Shown here: positions 1 to 6,749 of the stretch, piece after piece
Layout of the letters: every line of letters begins with the position of its first letter
Position numbering within the stretch: the first letter of the stretch is position 1
Notes under the pieces: model-generated
Told to the model about the DNA's origin: nothing
Databases searched by the model: none
What the model saw: the letters and a program-made list of their open reading frames with translations, nothing else
Made by a program: the position numbers and the translations under genes
Source of the DNA: Alphaproteobacteria bacterium
Lineage (GTDB): Bacteria; Pseudomonadota; Alphaproteobacteria; UBA828
Assembly: GCA_022820945.1 (NCBI GenBank)
Contig: JAJEEP010000137.1
Location: forward strand, 1-39,318
Reading direction: 5' to 3'
Length of the DNA stretch: 39,318 nucleotides

Positions 1-39
1 CGCGGCGACTCGGGACTGCTCATGTCGTTGTTGAGTCAT
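1..39 (-). CDS. Start of a probable IS66 TnpA-type protein (partial)
   Basis: Thirteen codons from ATG at 39 to the window edge encode MTQQRHEQSRVAA. IS66 elements often begin with a small TnpA accessory protein whose N-terminus has the form M-S/T-Q-x-R followed by charged residues, and this fits. A GGGAA-like sequence lies just upstream on the minus strand. The gene is truncated by the end of the window, so the assignment depends on its place just inside a GTAA terminal repeat. Too short for certainty. Confidence 0.4.
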   Translation of the reverse strand, partial: MTQQRHEQSRVAA

Positions 40-137
40 TTCCCGAAATTCCCGTCAAGCCCTTCGCGCCAATTCCGAACGAGACACGCCTCAACCCACT
101 GGATCAAAATGACAAACCAGACCACCTGGGCAGTTAC
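1..137 (-). mobile_element. IS66-like insertion sequence, one end (tnpA side), cut by the window edge
   Basis: On the minus strand this stretch begins with GTAACTGCCCAGGTGGT (137 down to 121), the same 17 bases that start the element at the other end of the window. Ends beginning with GTAA are typical of the IS66 family. Inside this end lies an ATG (39) with an open frame to the window edge that resembles the start of IS66-type TnpA proteins. The internal sequence differs from that of the right-hand end, as expected if this is the tnpA side and the other is the distal transposase side of an element in the same orientation. The family call rests on the GTAA tip and short peptides only. Confidence 0.6.
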
Positions 138-159
138 GAAATTTTGGGATCAAATTTGC
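121..159 (-). repeat. Left copy of an imperfect 39-bp inverted repeat (IS end plus flank)
   Basis: The inner 17 bases (121-137) match 39183-39199 exactly in inverted orientation. Beyond the GTAA tip, TCAAATTTGC at 150-159 and an A/T-rich spacer also match, inverted, 39165-39174. Similarity stops abruptly at 159. The repeat is therefore longer than the usual IS66 tip would predict. Confidence 0.65.
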
Positions 160-444
160 GAAGAAGCGCATCCAAATGGTGAGAGGTTAATGTTATTTGG
201 CGGTGTTTTGCAACAAAAGCGATTTGATGCGCGTTCTTCTGGGTCAAGTGAGGAGCGACTATTTCCTGCCTTATACAATTGCTTATATTCAAGTAGTTGG
301 CTAAATTATGCAATGCTTGACTTCGATATTCTCTGTGAACACATCCGAAATGGTGCACCTCCGCCCGACGATCATCCCCTCGTTCAACAAAAAACATTGA
401 TAGACAAAGTCGTCGAGAGTGTGACCGGGACGGAACGTTGTTGA
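138..444 (+). pseudogene. Possible 3' remnant of an A+T-rich gene interrupted by the IS end
   Basis: An open frame runs from the IS boundary to a TGA at 442-444. It encodes about 100 residues with a normal-looking composition, for example ERLFPALYNCLYSSSWLNYA and a closing VVESVTGTERC. The frame continues leftward into the IS end, where its only start codons lie, so the native start is missing. Base composition is much lower in GC than the core that begins at 481, which suggests foreign origin. I do not recognise the protein. It could be a chance open frame; an 87-codon frame also exists on the opposite strand. Confidence 0.3.
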
Positions 445-480
445 TAAAGTATCCCTCTAATGAGACAGCCAGAATTTACC

Positions 481-1551
481 CTAACCGCACTGGGCACGGT
501 GGCGCAGCAGGTGATCGGCGAGCACGCAGGCCATCATTGCTTCGCCCACCGGCACGGCGCGGATGCCGACGCAGGGATCGTGCCGGCCTTCGGTGGAGAC
601 CTCGGTCTCGATGCCCGCGCGGGTGATCGTGCGGCGCGGTGTGCGGATCGAGCTCGTGGGCTTCACCACGAAGCGGACCACGACAGGCTGGCCTGTGGTG
701 ATGCCGCCGAGCACCCCGCCCGCATTGTTGGTGAGGAAGCGCGGCGTCCCGCCTTCCATGCGGATTTCGTCGCCGTTCTCGTCCCCGCTCAGGGCAGCGG
801 CAGCGAAGCCTGCGCCGATCTCGACGCCCTTGACCGCATTGATGCCTACCATGGCGGCGGCGAGGTCAGCGTCGATCTTGCCGTAGACCGGTGCACCCAG
901 GCCCGCCGGCACGCCGGCCGCCTCAACCTCGATGACGGCGCCCAAGGACGTGCCCGCCTTGCGGGCCGCATCGAGCGCCTCCTCCCATGTCGGCACGATC
1001 TCGGCATCGGGGCAGAAGAAGGGGTTATTGGCGGTCTCCGCCCAGTCCCAGCGCGCGCGGTCGACGGCATGCTCGCCCACCTGGATGACCGCGCCTCGGA
1101 TGGTCACTCCCTCCCCCAGAATCTTCTCCGCGATGGCGCCGGCGGCGACGCGCATTGCAGTCTCGCGCGCGCTGGCCCGCCCGCCGCCCCGGTAATCGCG
1201 GATGCCGTACTTCGCGTCGTAGGTGAAGTCGGCGTGGCCGGGGCGGTAGGTCTCCTTGATCGGGCCGTAATCGCGGCTCCGCGCGTCCTCGTTCTCGATC
1301 ACCAATGCGATGGGCGTGCCCGTGGTCTGGCCCTCGAAGACGCCGGAGAGGATGCGCACGGTGTCGGACTCGCGCCGCTGGGTTACGAAGCGCGAGGTGC
1401 CGGGCCGGCGCCGGTCGAGCGCGGGCTGAATGTCGGATTCGGCGAGCGGAATGCGCGGCGGCACGCCATCGACCACGCAGCCGATGGCCGGCCCGTGGCT
1501 CTCGCCCCAGGTCGTGACCCGGAAGAGCAGGCCGAAGCTGTTGCTGGCCAT
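481..1551 (-). CDS. aroC: Chorismate synthase
   Basis: Catalyses the last common step of the shikimate pathway, the anti-1,4-elimination of phosphate from 5-enolpyruvylshikimate 3-phosphate to give chorismate, using reduced FMN, in the cytosol. The 356-residue product has the family's length and signatures: WGESHG near residue 15, the [19 protein letters not shown] block in the middle, and a C-terminal [18 protein letters not shown] that contributes to the flavin and substrate site. The ATG at 1551 gives the normal N-terminus [20 protein letters not shown]; upstream in-frame codons encode Arg-rich sequence typical of an out-of-frame reading of fabI. It starts 17 bp after the fabI stop and is probably co-transcribed with it. 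The stop lies exactly at the composition boundary with the A+T-rich left edge. The final residues (LLRHRAQCG) look native. Confidence 0.97.
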   Translation of the reverse strand: MASNSFGLLFRVTTWGESHGPAIGCVVDGVPPRIPLAESDIQPALDRRRPGTSRFVTQRRESDTVRILSGVFEGQTTGTPIALVIENEDARSRDYGPIKETYRPGHADFTYDAKYGIRDYRGGGRASARETAMRVAAGAIAEKILGEGVTIRGAVIQVGEHAVDRARWDWAETANNPFFCPDAEIVPTWEEALDAARKAGTSLGAVIEVEAAGVPAGLGAPVYGKIDADLAAAMVGINAVKGVEIGAGFAAAALSGDENGDEIRMEGGTPRFLTNNAGGVLGGITTGQPVVVRFVVKPTSSIRTPRRTITRAGIETEVSTEGRHDPCVGIRAVPVGEAMMACVLADHLLRHRAQCG

Positions 1552-1568
1552 GGCAGAGGGTGGCGGCC

Positions 1569-2384
1569 CTAGACCACCGAGATGTCGGGGGCGTCCGGCC
1601 GCTTCATGCCGACGATGTGATAGCCGCAGTCCACGTGGTGGACCTCGCCGGTGACGCCGCGGCCCAGCTCGCTCAGCAGATAGGTCGCGGCACCGCCCAC
1701 CTCGTCGATGGTGACGTTGCGCTTGAGCGGGGCGTTGTACTCGTTCCACTTCATGATGTAGCGGAAGTCGCCGATGCCCGAGGCAGCCAAGGTCTTGACC
1801 GGGCCCGCAGAAATCGCGTTGACCCGGATGTTGCGATCGCCCAGGTCGGCGGCGAGATAGCGCACGCTCGCCTCAAGCGCGGCCTTGGCGACGCCCATCA
1901 CGTTGTAGTGCGGCACCCAGCGCTCGGCCCCCATGTAGGTGAGCGTGAGCAGGCTGCCGCCCTCTTCGCCCATCAGCGCAACGGCGCGCCGGCAGAGCGC
2001 CGTGAACGAATAGCACGAGATCTGAAGCGTGGTCTGGAAGTTCTCGAGCGTGGTGTCGAGATAGCGCCCCTTCAGCTCTTCCTTGTCGGAGTAGGCGATG
2101 GCGTGCACCAGGAAGTCGAGGCCACCCCAGCGCTCGGCGATGGCCTCGAAGGTGGCATCGACGCTCGCCTCGTCGGTCACGTCGCAGGGGACCACGAAAT
2201 CCGAGCCAACCGATTCCGCGAGCGGCCTGAGCCGTTTCTCGATCGCCTCGCCCTGAAAGGTGAAGGCCAGCTCCGCGCCGTGATCGGCGAGGGAATGGGC
2301 CACGCCCCAGGCCAGGGAACGCGCGTTCGCGACACCCATCACGATGCCCCGCTTGCCCGCCATCAGCGGCGAAGCATCCGCCAT
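1569..2384 (-). CDS. fabI: Enoyl-[acyl-carrier-protein] reductase, NADH-dependent
   Basis: Reduces trans-2-enoyl-ACP in the last step of each fatty-acid elongation cycle. The 271-residue protein is an atypical SDR: glycine-rich nucleotide loop [11 protein letters not shown] (17-27), CDVTD near 67-71, and the FabI active site Tyr150, Tyr160 and Lys167 in [20 protein letters not shown], matching Tyr146/Tyr156/Lys163 of the E. coli enzyme. Start ATG at 2384. It is the first gene of a fabI-aroC transcript; a plausible promoter lies 40-67 bp upstream of the ATG. Enzymes of this class are the target of triclosan and isoniazid-type inhibitors. Confidence 0.96.
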   Translation of the reverse strand: MADASPLMAGKRGIVMGVANARSLAWGVAHSLADHGAELAFTFQGEAIEKRLRPLAESVGSDFVVPCDVTDEASVDATFEAIAERWGGLDFLVHAIAYSDKEELKGRYLDTTLENFQTTLQISCYSFTALCRRAVALMGEEGGSLLTLTYMGAERWVPHYNVMGVAKAALEASVRYLAADLGDRNIRVNAISAGPVKTLAASGIGDFRYIMKWNEYNAPLKRNVTIDEVGGAATYLLSELGRGVTGEVHHVDCGYHIVGMKRPDAPDISVV

Positions 2385-2423
2385 CGAAGCCTCGTTTTGC
2401 GTTGATTTCCCGCGCCTTGTCGC

Positions 2424-2451
2424 ATCCTACACAAAACCCCCGACGCCGCAA
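2424..2451 (-). promoter_or_regulatory. Candidate sigma70-type promoter for fabI-aroC
   Basis: Read on the minus strand, TTGCGG (2451-2446) and TAGGAT (2429-2424) are separated by 16 bp. Each matches four of six consensus positions. Transcription would begin near 2417, leaving a short leader of about 30 nt before the fabI ATG. Confidence 0.4.
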
Positions 2452-2502
2452 GTTATGGCCGTCAGAAGCGCGTCTCCATACGGAAATCGGCCGCGACCAT
2501 GC

Positions 2503-2508
2503 TATAAG
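2503..2508 (+). promoter_or_regulatory. Candidate -10 element (TATAAG) for the CDF transporter gene
   Basis: TATAAG matches five of six consensus bases and sits 8 bp before the GTG start at 2517, so initiation would fall at or next to the start codon. No clear -35 is seen and no Shine-Dalgarno sequence precedes the GTG. This points to a leaderless mRNA. Confidence 0.35.
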
Positions 2509-2516
2509 CAGCCGGC

Positions 2517-3452
2517 GTGAAGCCCGAAACCCCGAGCGGCCCTCAAATCGAGCCCGAACGCGCGCGTCAATTGATGCGCCGCGCGACCAATCTTGCGGTC
2601 GCCGCCGCCGCCTTGATGATCGCCGCCAAGCTCGGCGCCTGGCTCGTGACCGATTCCGTGAGCCTGCTCTCATCGCTCGCCGATTCGGTGATGGACGTGC
2701 TCGCCTCGCTCATCAACCTGTTCGCCGTACGCCAGGCGCTCCAGCCGGCGGACCGCGAGCATCGCTTCGGCCACGGCAAGGCGGAACCGTTGGCGGGTCT
2801 GGGTCAGGCGCTCTTCATCACCGCGTCCGGGATCTTCCTCATCGTTGAGGCAGTCGGCCGCATCATCGAGCCAGAACCGATAGAGCGGGCGCCGGTGGGT
2901 ATCGGGGTGATGGTCTTTGCCATCGTCGTCACCACGGCGCTGGTGGCCTATCAGCGCCGGGTCGTGCGGCTCACCGGCTCGACAGCGATCAAGGCCGACT
3001 CCCTGCACTACGCCTCCGACATTCTGACGAACATCGGCGTGATCGCGGCGCTGGCGCTGGCGCTGACCCTGGGCTGGGGGCTCGCCGACCCGATCATCGC
3101 GATCGTGATTGCGGGCGTCATCATCCATGCCGCAGTGCGCGTCGGGCGGAGCTCCATCGAGCAGCTGATGGATCATGAGCTCCCGGAGGAGGACCGTGCG
3201 CGCATCCGGCAGATCGTGCTGGAGCATCCGGACGTGCTGGATTGCCACGACCTCCGGACCCGGCGCTCGGGCATCGATTCGTTCATTCAGGTCCATGTCG
3301 AGATGGACCGCTCGCTCACGCTGCTGCGTGCGCACGAGATTTCCGACGCCGTCGAGGCCCGTATCCGTGAGGCCTTCCCCAACGCGGAGGTCATTATCCA
3401 CGCCGACCCCGAAGGCATCGACGAACCGATGCCGGGCTTTGCCCGGCGCTGA
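2517..3452 (+). CDS. Cation diffusion facilitator family divalent metal exporter (FieF/CzcD-like)
   Basis: Inner-membrane antiporter exporting Zn(II), Fe(II), Cd(II) or similar in exchange for protons. About six hydrophobic segments lie in residues 25-200, followed by a cytoplasmic metal-binding domain to residue 311. The transport site is visible as Asp56 and Asp60 in SLADSVMD and His164 and Asp168 in LHYASD, the DD-HD pattern of FieF/YiiP. HRFGHGKAE (82-90) is the conserved loop after helix 3. The C-terminal domain has the usual HDLRTRRSG and IQVHVEMD pieces with His residues for a dinuclear site. The start is GTG at 2517; no other start fits and no ribosome site is present, consistent with leaderless expression. 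The exact metal cannot be read from sequence. Followed at 32 bp by the glycosylase gene. Confidence 0.9.
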   Translation: MKPETPSGPQIEPERARQLMRRATNLAVAAAALMIAAKLGAWLVTDSVSLLSSLADSVMDVLASLINLFAVRQALQPADREHRFGHGKAEPLAGLGQALFITASGIFLIVEAVGRIIEPEPIERAPVGIGVMVFAIVVTTALVAYQRRVVRLTGSTAIKADSLHYASDILTNIGVIAALALALTLGWGLADPIIAIVIAGVIIHAAVRVGRSSIEQLMDHELPEEDRARIRQIVLEHPDVLDCHDLRTRRSGIDSFIQVHVEMDRSLTLLRAHEISDAVEARIREAFPNAEVIIHADPEGIDEPMPGFARR

Positions 3453-3484
3453 TCCGGGCCTGAGGGCAAGGGAGACAGAGCGCC

Positions 3485-4129
3485 ATGCCGCGTTGGGCGA
3501 GCGGGCCGGTGGGGCAGCCGGCGTATTGGCAGGAGGCGCAGACCGCGCTCGCCGCCGCCGACCCGGCGATGGCGGCACTCGTGGCGCGCTACCGGGGCGA
3601 AGGCCTGGTGGGCCAGGGAGACCTCTTCCTCACCCTCGCGCGCGCCATCGTGGCCCAGCAGATTTCGGTGCGTGCAGCCGACAGCATCTGGGCGCGGCTC
3701 GAGGCCTGCGTCGGCACCGTCGCGCCGCCCGAGGTGGCGGCCCGCACCCAGGACGAGCTGCGCGGCGCCGGCCTCACCCGCCAGAAGTCGGGCTACCTGC
3801 GCGACATCGCCAACGGCTTCGTCTCCGGCGCCATCGACCCGGACCACTGGCAAGGCGCCGACGACGAGGCGGTGATCGACGACCTGCTGGCGCTCAGGGG
3901 TGTCGGCCGCTGGACCGCCGAGATGGTGCTGATCTTTTACCTGCAGCGGCCGGACGTGCTGCCCCTCGCCGACATCGGGGTGCGGCGCGCCATGGGCCAG
4001 CACTACGGCGATGGCGGCTCCATGGACCCCGACGCGATCGAGGCCCACGCGGAATGCTGGCGCCCTTGGCGCTCGGTCGCGGTCTGGCACCTGTGGCGGA
4101 GCCTCGATCCGCTCCCGGTCGCCTACTGA
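3485..4129 (+). CDS. DNA-3-methyladenine glycosylase II (AlkA/HhH-GPD family)
   Basis: Base-excision repair enzyme that removes alkylated bases such as 3-methyladenine from DNA. The 214-residue protein carries the all-helical HhH-GPD domain: ARAIVAQQISVRAAD (53-66), the helix-hairpin-helix LLALRGVGRWTAEMVLIF (134-151), and the catalytic aspartate Asp163 in VLPLADIGVRRA. It lacks the N-terminal beta domain of E. coli AlkA, like the short MAG-type bacterial and yeast enzymes. It lies 32 bp after the CDF gene and may share its transcript. Confidence 0.9.
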   Translation: MPRWASGPVGQPAYWQEAQTALAAADPAMAALVARYRGEGLVGQGDLFLTLARAIVAQQISVRAADSIWARLEACVGTVAPPEVAARTQDELRGAGLTRQKSGYLRDIANGFVSGAIDPDHWQGADDEAVIDDLLALRGVGRWTAEMVLIFYLQRPDVLPLADIGVRRAMGQHYGDGGSMDPDAIEAHAECWRPWRSVAVWHLWRSLDPLPVAY

Positions 4130-4180
4130 TGCGCTGCAGGATTCGAGCTGGCGCGGCCCCCGCGCGTCCTGGAGGTGCGG

Positions 4181-4846
4181 ATGAGGTCACAACGCATGCC
4201 GTATGAGATTCGCCTGTTCGAGGACACCTTGTTCGGCGGCGAAGAGGTCCGCTTCGACGATCCCGCGCCGAGGGCGCTCTACATCTCGGCCGGCAGCATC
4301 GCCGTGAACGGAGAGGAACTCCCGCCGGATGAAGGACTCGTCTCGACGGACGCGGTGATGTTGCGCGCCGGCGGCGACGGCGCCATGGTCTGGCGTTGGG
4401 AGGTCGGGTCGGCCGATGAATGCGCCGACGCATGCGCTCATCGGACCAGCCTTCGTCTCGCCGGCCGGATCGACCCTGCCGCGATCGCCGATGAGCTCCT
4501 CATCCGGCTCGATAGCGTCGCCTTCCCGGCCGGGGGGACGGCGTTCCTTCACACGCATCAAGGCCCCGGCATCCGATGCCTGCGAGAGGGGGAGATAAGG
4601 ATCGATACGGAAGGCCGGTCCACGTCATACGGTCCCGGCGGCGCCTGGTTCGAGAGCGGGCCGGAACCCGTCTTCGCGCAAGCGTCGATTGATGTCCCCA
4701 GCCGCTTCATCCGGACGATGGTCCTGCCGCGCTCTCTGCTGGGCGCGTCGTCCATTCGCTATGTCAACATCGAAGACAGGGACAAGCCGAAGTCACAAAC
4801 CTATCGGGTGTTTGCGGAGAGACCCTTCGAACTCGAATCGGCATAG
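4181..4846 (+). CDS. Cupin-fold protein of unknown function
   Basis: A 221-residue cytosolic protein. Two cupin-like beta-barrel repeats are suggested. The clearer one is the metal-site motif HTHQGPGIRCLREGEIRI around residues 126-143, with two histidines and a glutamate; an earlier SAGSIAVNGEELPPDEG looks like the other. The ATG at 4181 is chosen because GGAGG (4171-4175) stands 5 bp upstream; GTG at 4175 and ATG at 4196 are alternatives. The SDR gene starts 36 bp downstream, so the two may form a small operon. Substrate unknown: candidates are a small-molecule dioxygenase, isomerase or sensor. Confidence 0.75.
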   Translation: MRSQRMPYEIRLFEDTLFGGEEVRFDDPAPRALYISAGSIAVNGEELPPDEGLVSTDAVMLRAGGDGAMVWRWEVGSADECADACAHRTSLRLAGRIDPAAIADELLIRLDSVAFPAGGTAFLHTHQGPGIRCLREGEIRIDTEGRSTSYGPGGAWFESGPEPVFAQASIDVPSRFIRTMVLPRSLLGASSIRYVNIEDRDKPKSQTYRVFAERPFELESA

Positions 4847-4882
4847 TCGGCGGGACGTAGGGCAAGCGGAAGGAGGAGGGCA

Positions 4883-5638
4883 ATGCGTTGCAGTGGGAAG
4901 GTCGCGATTGTCACCGGCGGGGCGATGGGGATCGGACGCGCGATCGTGGAAGCCCTCCTCGCGGAAGGGGCGAACGTCGTCATCGCCGACCGCGACGGCG
5001 CCGAGCAAGCTGCGCAGGCGCTCGACAATGCTCAGAACAGCCTCGTCGGCGTCGCCTGCGACGTCTCCAGCCAACGTGACACCGAGGCTATGGCGAGCGC
5101 CGCGCTGGAGGCGTTCGGCCGCATCGACGTGCTGGTCAACAACGCCGGTGTCTATTCCTCGCTGGAGCTGAAACCCTTCGAGGACCTGGACATCGACGAA
5201 TGGCGGCGGGTGCTCGAGGTGAACGTCATCGGACAGGCGATGGCGACCCGCGCGGTCGTCCCCGCCATGCGCCGCCAGGGCGGAGGCTCGATCGTCAACC
5301 TCTCGTCCGGAACGCCGTTCAAGGGCGTGCCCTTCGTGCTGCACTACGTGGCGAGCAAGGGCGCTGTCAACGCGATGACCAAGGCCCTGGCGAAGGAGCT
5401 CGGCGGCGCCGACATCCGGGTCAACGCGGTGGCGCCCGGATTCACCCTGTCGGACGGCGTGCTCAAGAACCCCCACCAGCTGGAAAAGCTCCAGGAGATC
5501 TCTCGGCAAGCCCGTGTCATCCAACGGGATCAGCATCCTGACGACATCGTGGGCGCGGTGATCTACTTCGCATCGCAGGATTCCGCCTTCGTCACGGGAC
5601 AGACGCTCGTCGTCGACGGCGGCGCCTACTTCCACTGA
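4883..5638 (+). CDS. SDR family NAD(P)-dependent oxidoreductase
   Basis: Classical short-chain dehydrogenase of 251 residues. The nucleotide loop TGGAMGIG is at 11-18, NNAG at 86-89, the catalytic Ser142, Tyr155 and Lys159 are in place, and the C-terminal TGQTLVVDGGAYFH is typical. Acidic Asp36 in VIADRD after the second strand suggests NAD+ rather than NADP+. AGGAGG stands just before the ATG. It follows the cupin gene on the same strand, so a joint role on a hydroxylated small molecule is plausible. Substrate not readable. Confidence 0.9.
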   Translation: MRCSGKVAIVTGGAMGIGRAIVEALLAEGANVVIADRDGAEQAAQALDNAQNSLVGVACDVSSQRDTEAMASAALEAFGRIDVLVNNAGVYSSLELKPFEDLDIDEWRRVLEVNVIGQAMATRAVVPAMRRQGGGSIVNLSSGTPFKGVPFVLHYVASKGAVNAMTKALAKELGGADIRVNAVAPGFTLSDGVLKNPHQLEKLQEISRQARVIQRDQHPDDIVGAVIYFASQDSAFVTGQTLVVDGGAYFH

Positions 5639-5674
5639 CCTCGGCCGGCCAAACGACTGCGTCGCCCTGCCGTG

Positions 5675-5693
5675 GACCGCTGCGGCAGCGGTC
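5675..5693 (+). terminator. Terminator-like hairpin after the SDR gene
   Basis: Perfect 8-bp stem GACCGCTG / CAGCGGTC around a CGG loop, 37 bp past the SDR stop, followed by TTCATAAT. The U-rich tail is weak, so termination efficiency is doubtful. Confidence 0.4.
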
Positions 5694-5751
5694 TTCATAA
5701 TGCGCGCGCGGCGCATGGAGGACAGTAAGCGCCGCGCCGGGAGAGGTCTTC

Positions 5752-6282
5752 ATGTCGCTGCTTGACGATTTCGATTTCGATTCACTTACCGCACCCGTGG
5801 TCGCAGTCGATTCCGACGATTTCCGGGAGGGCATGCGCCAGCTCGCGGCCGGAGTCACCATCGTCACGACCTCCATCGGCGACCAACGCATCGGGCTGAC
5901 CGCCACCGCAGTCTGCTCGCTGAGCGCGGAGCCACCGATGCTGCTCGCCTGCGTCAACCGCGAGGCGGGCGCGCACGACCCGACGCTGCAGAGCCGGGTC
6001 TTCTGCGTCAACGTGCTGGGCGCGCGGCACCTCGACCTGGCCGCGCAGTTCTCGTCCTCCGAACGCGTGCCCGAGCGCTTCACCACCGGCGAGTGGGGCA
6101 CGCTCGAGACCGGCGCGCCTGTGCTGTTGGACGCGCTCGCGAGCTTCGACTGCCTGCTCGGCCAGACCCTCCGGGCCGAGACCCACACGGTGCTGACTGG
6201 CCGGGTGCAGGCGGTGCGGACCGATACGGCCCAGGAGCCCCTGCTCTACTCCCGCGGCGCCTTCGGCACCTTCGCCGCGTAG
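5752..6282 (+). CDS. Flavin reductase family protein (FMN-binding)
   Basis: Small flavin reductase-like domain protein (176 residues) of the type that supplies reduced FMN to two-component monooxygenases or acts as an NAD(P)H:flavin oxidoreductase. FREGMRQLAAGVTIVTT (24-40), GLTATAVCSLSAEPPMLLACV (about 47-67) and the FCVNVLGARHLDLAAQFS block follow the family pattern, and the C-terminal LLYSRGAFGTF is typical. An unusual acidic N-terminal extension (residues 1-22) precedes the domain. A monooxygenase that could use it, the luciferase-like protein at 9556-10662, is 3.3 kb away on the other strand; a direct link is only inference. Confidence 0.87.
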   Translation: MSLLDDFDFDSLTAPVVAVDSDDFREGMRQLAAGVTIVTTSIGDQRIGLTATAVCSLSAEPPMLLACVNREAGAHDPTLQSRVFCVNVLGARHLDLAAQFSSSERVPERFTTGEWGTLETGAPVLLDALASFDCLLGQTLRAETHTVLTGRVQAVRTDTAQEPLLYSRGAFGTFAA

Positions 6283-6330
6283 AGCCTCGCAAGAACTCGC
6301 CGTCTCATGGGCCTCGCGCTCAGGACAACC

Positions 6331-6365
6331 TTGACATACGACGACATAACTACAAAACTAGTTAT
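6331..6365 (+). promoter_or_regulatory. Promoter and palindromic operator abutting the arsR start codon
   Basis: A consensus -35 TTGACA lies at 6331-6336. A perfect inverted repeat, ATAACTA / TAGTTAT with a 6-nt spacer (6346-6365), covers the expected -10 region and ends at the base before the ATG at 6366. No ribosome site exists between promoter and ATG, so the transcript is probably leaderless. The palindrome is the natural binding site for the ArsR dimer encoded next, giving autoregulation. Confidence 0.65.
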
Positions 6366-6749
6366 ATGGCCTCGTCACACGCTCACCATTCGCTTCCGGA
6401 GGCCGCCGTCGCGCTTGAGGAAGCGGCGCAGGGCTTCGCCGCATGCGGCTCCGAGCCCAGGCTCCTGGTGCTGCGCCTGCTCGTGCGTGCCGGCGACGAG
6501 GGGCTCACCGTCGGCGAGATCCAGGAGCGCACCGCCATCCCGGCATCCACCCTGGCCCATCACCTCGGGTTTCTCGCAGCCGGCGGCCTGGTCGAACAGG
6601 AACGCCGCGGCCGCACGGTGATCAACCGCGCTGCGTACCGGCGCCTCGAAGCCCTCGCCGCCTTCCTGCTCGAAGCCTGCTGCGCCGATGCGAAGCCTTC
6701 GCCTCAGGCCCGTGCCGCGCGGGCGGCGCTCGCGAGTGAAGCGAGATGA
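6366..6749 (+). CDS. ArsR/SmtB-family winged-helix repressor
   Basis: Metalloregulator of 127 residues. The winged helix spans about 22-95, with recognition helix PASTLAHHLGFLAAGGLV (59-76) and wing QERRGRTVINR. The classical ELCVCDL sensor in the recognition region is missing. Instead Cys27 and a C-terminal pair Cys105-Cys106 (LLEACCAD) could bind trivalent arsenic, as in ArsR variants with relocated cysteine sites. The ATG at 6366 is chosen because the domain starts soon after it and the operator ends at 6365. Its stop overlaps the permease start (ATGA), so the two are translationally coupled. Expected inducer: As(III) or a trivalent organoarsenical, inferred from the neighbour. Confidence 0.88.
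   Translation: MASSHAHHSLPEAAVALEEAAQGFAACGSEPRLLVLRLLVRAGDEGLTVGEIQERTAIPASTLAHHLGFLAAGGLVEQERRGRTVINRAAYRRLEALAAFLLEACCADAKPSPQARAARAALASEAR

Noticed and set aside
134-397. 87-codon minus-strand frame in the left A+T-rich edge
   Set aside because: Overlaps the plus-strand frame, has no ribosome site, and crosses the IS boundary. No motif was recognised.
460-1572. Long plus-strand open frame opposite aroC, and similar long frames opposite hyuB, hyuA and the aminotransferase (for example 12454-13947, 13890-16016, 24525-26708)
   Set aside because: Arg/Ala/Gly/His-rich translations with no family motifs. They mirror well-supported genes in a GC-rich genome and are codon-bias shadows.
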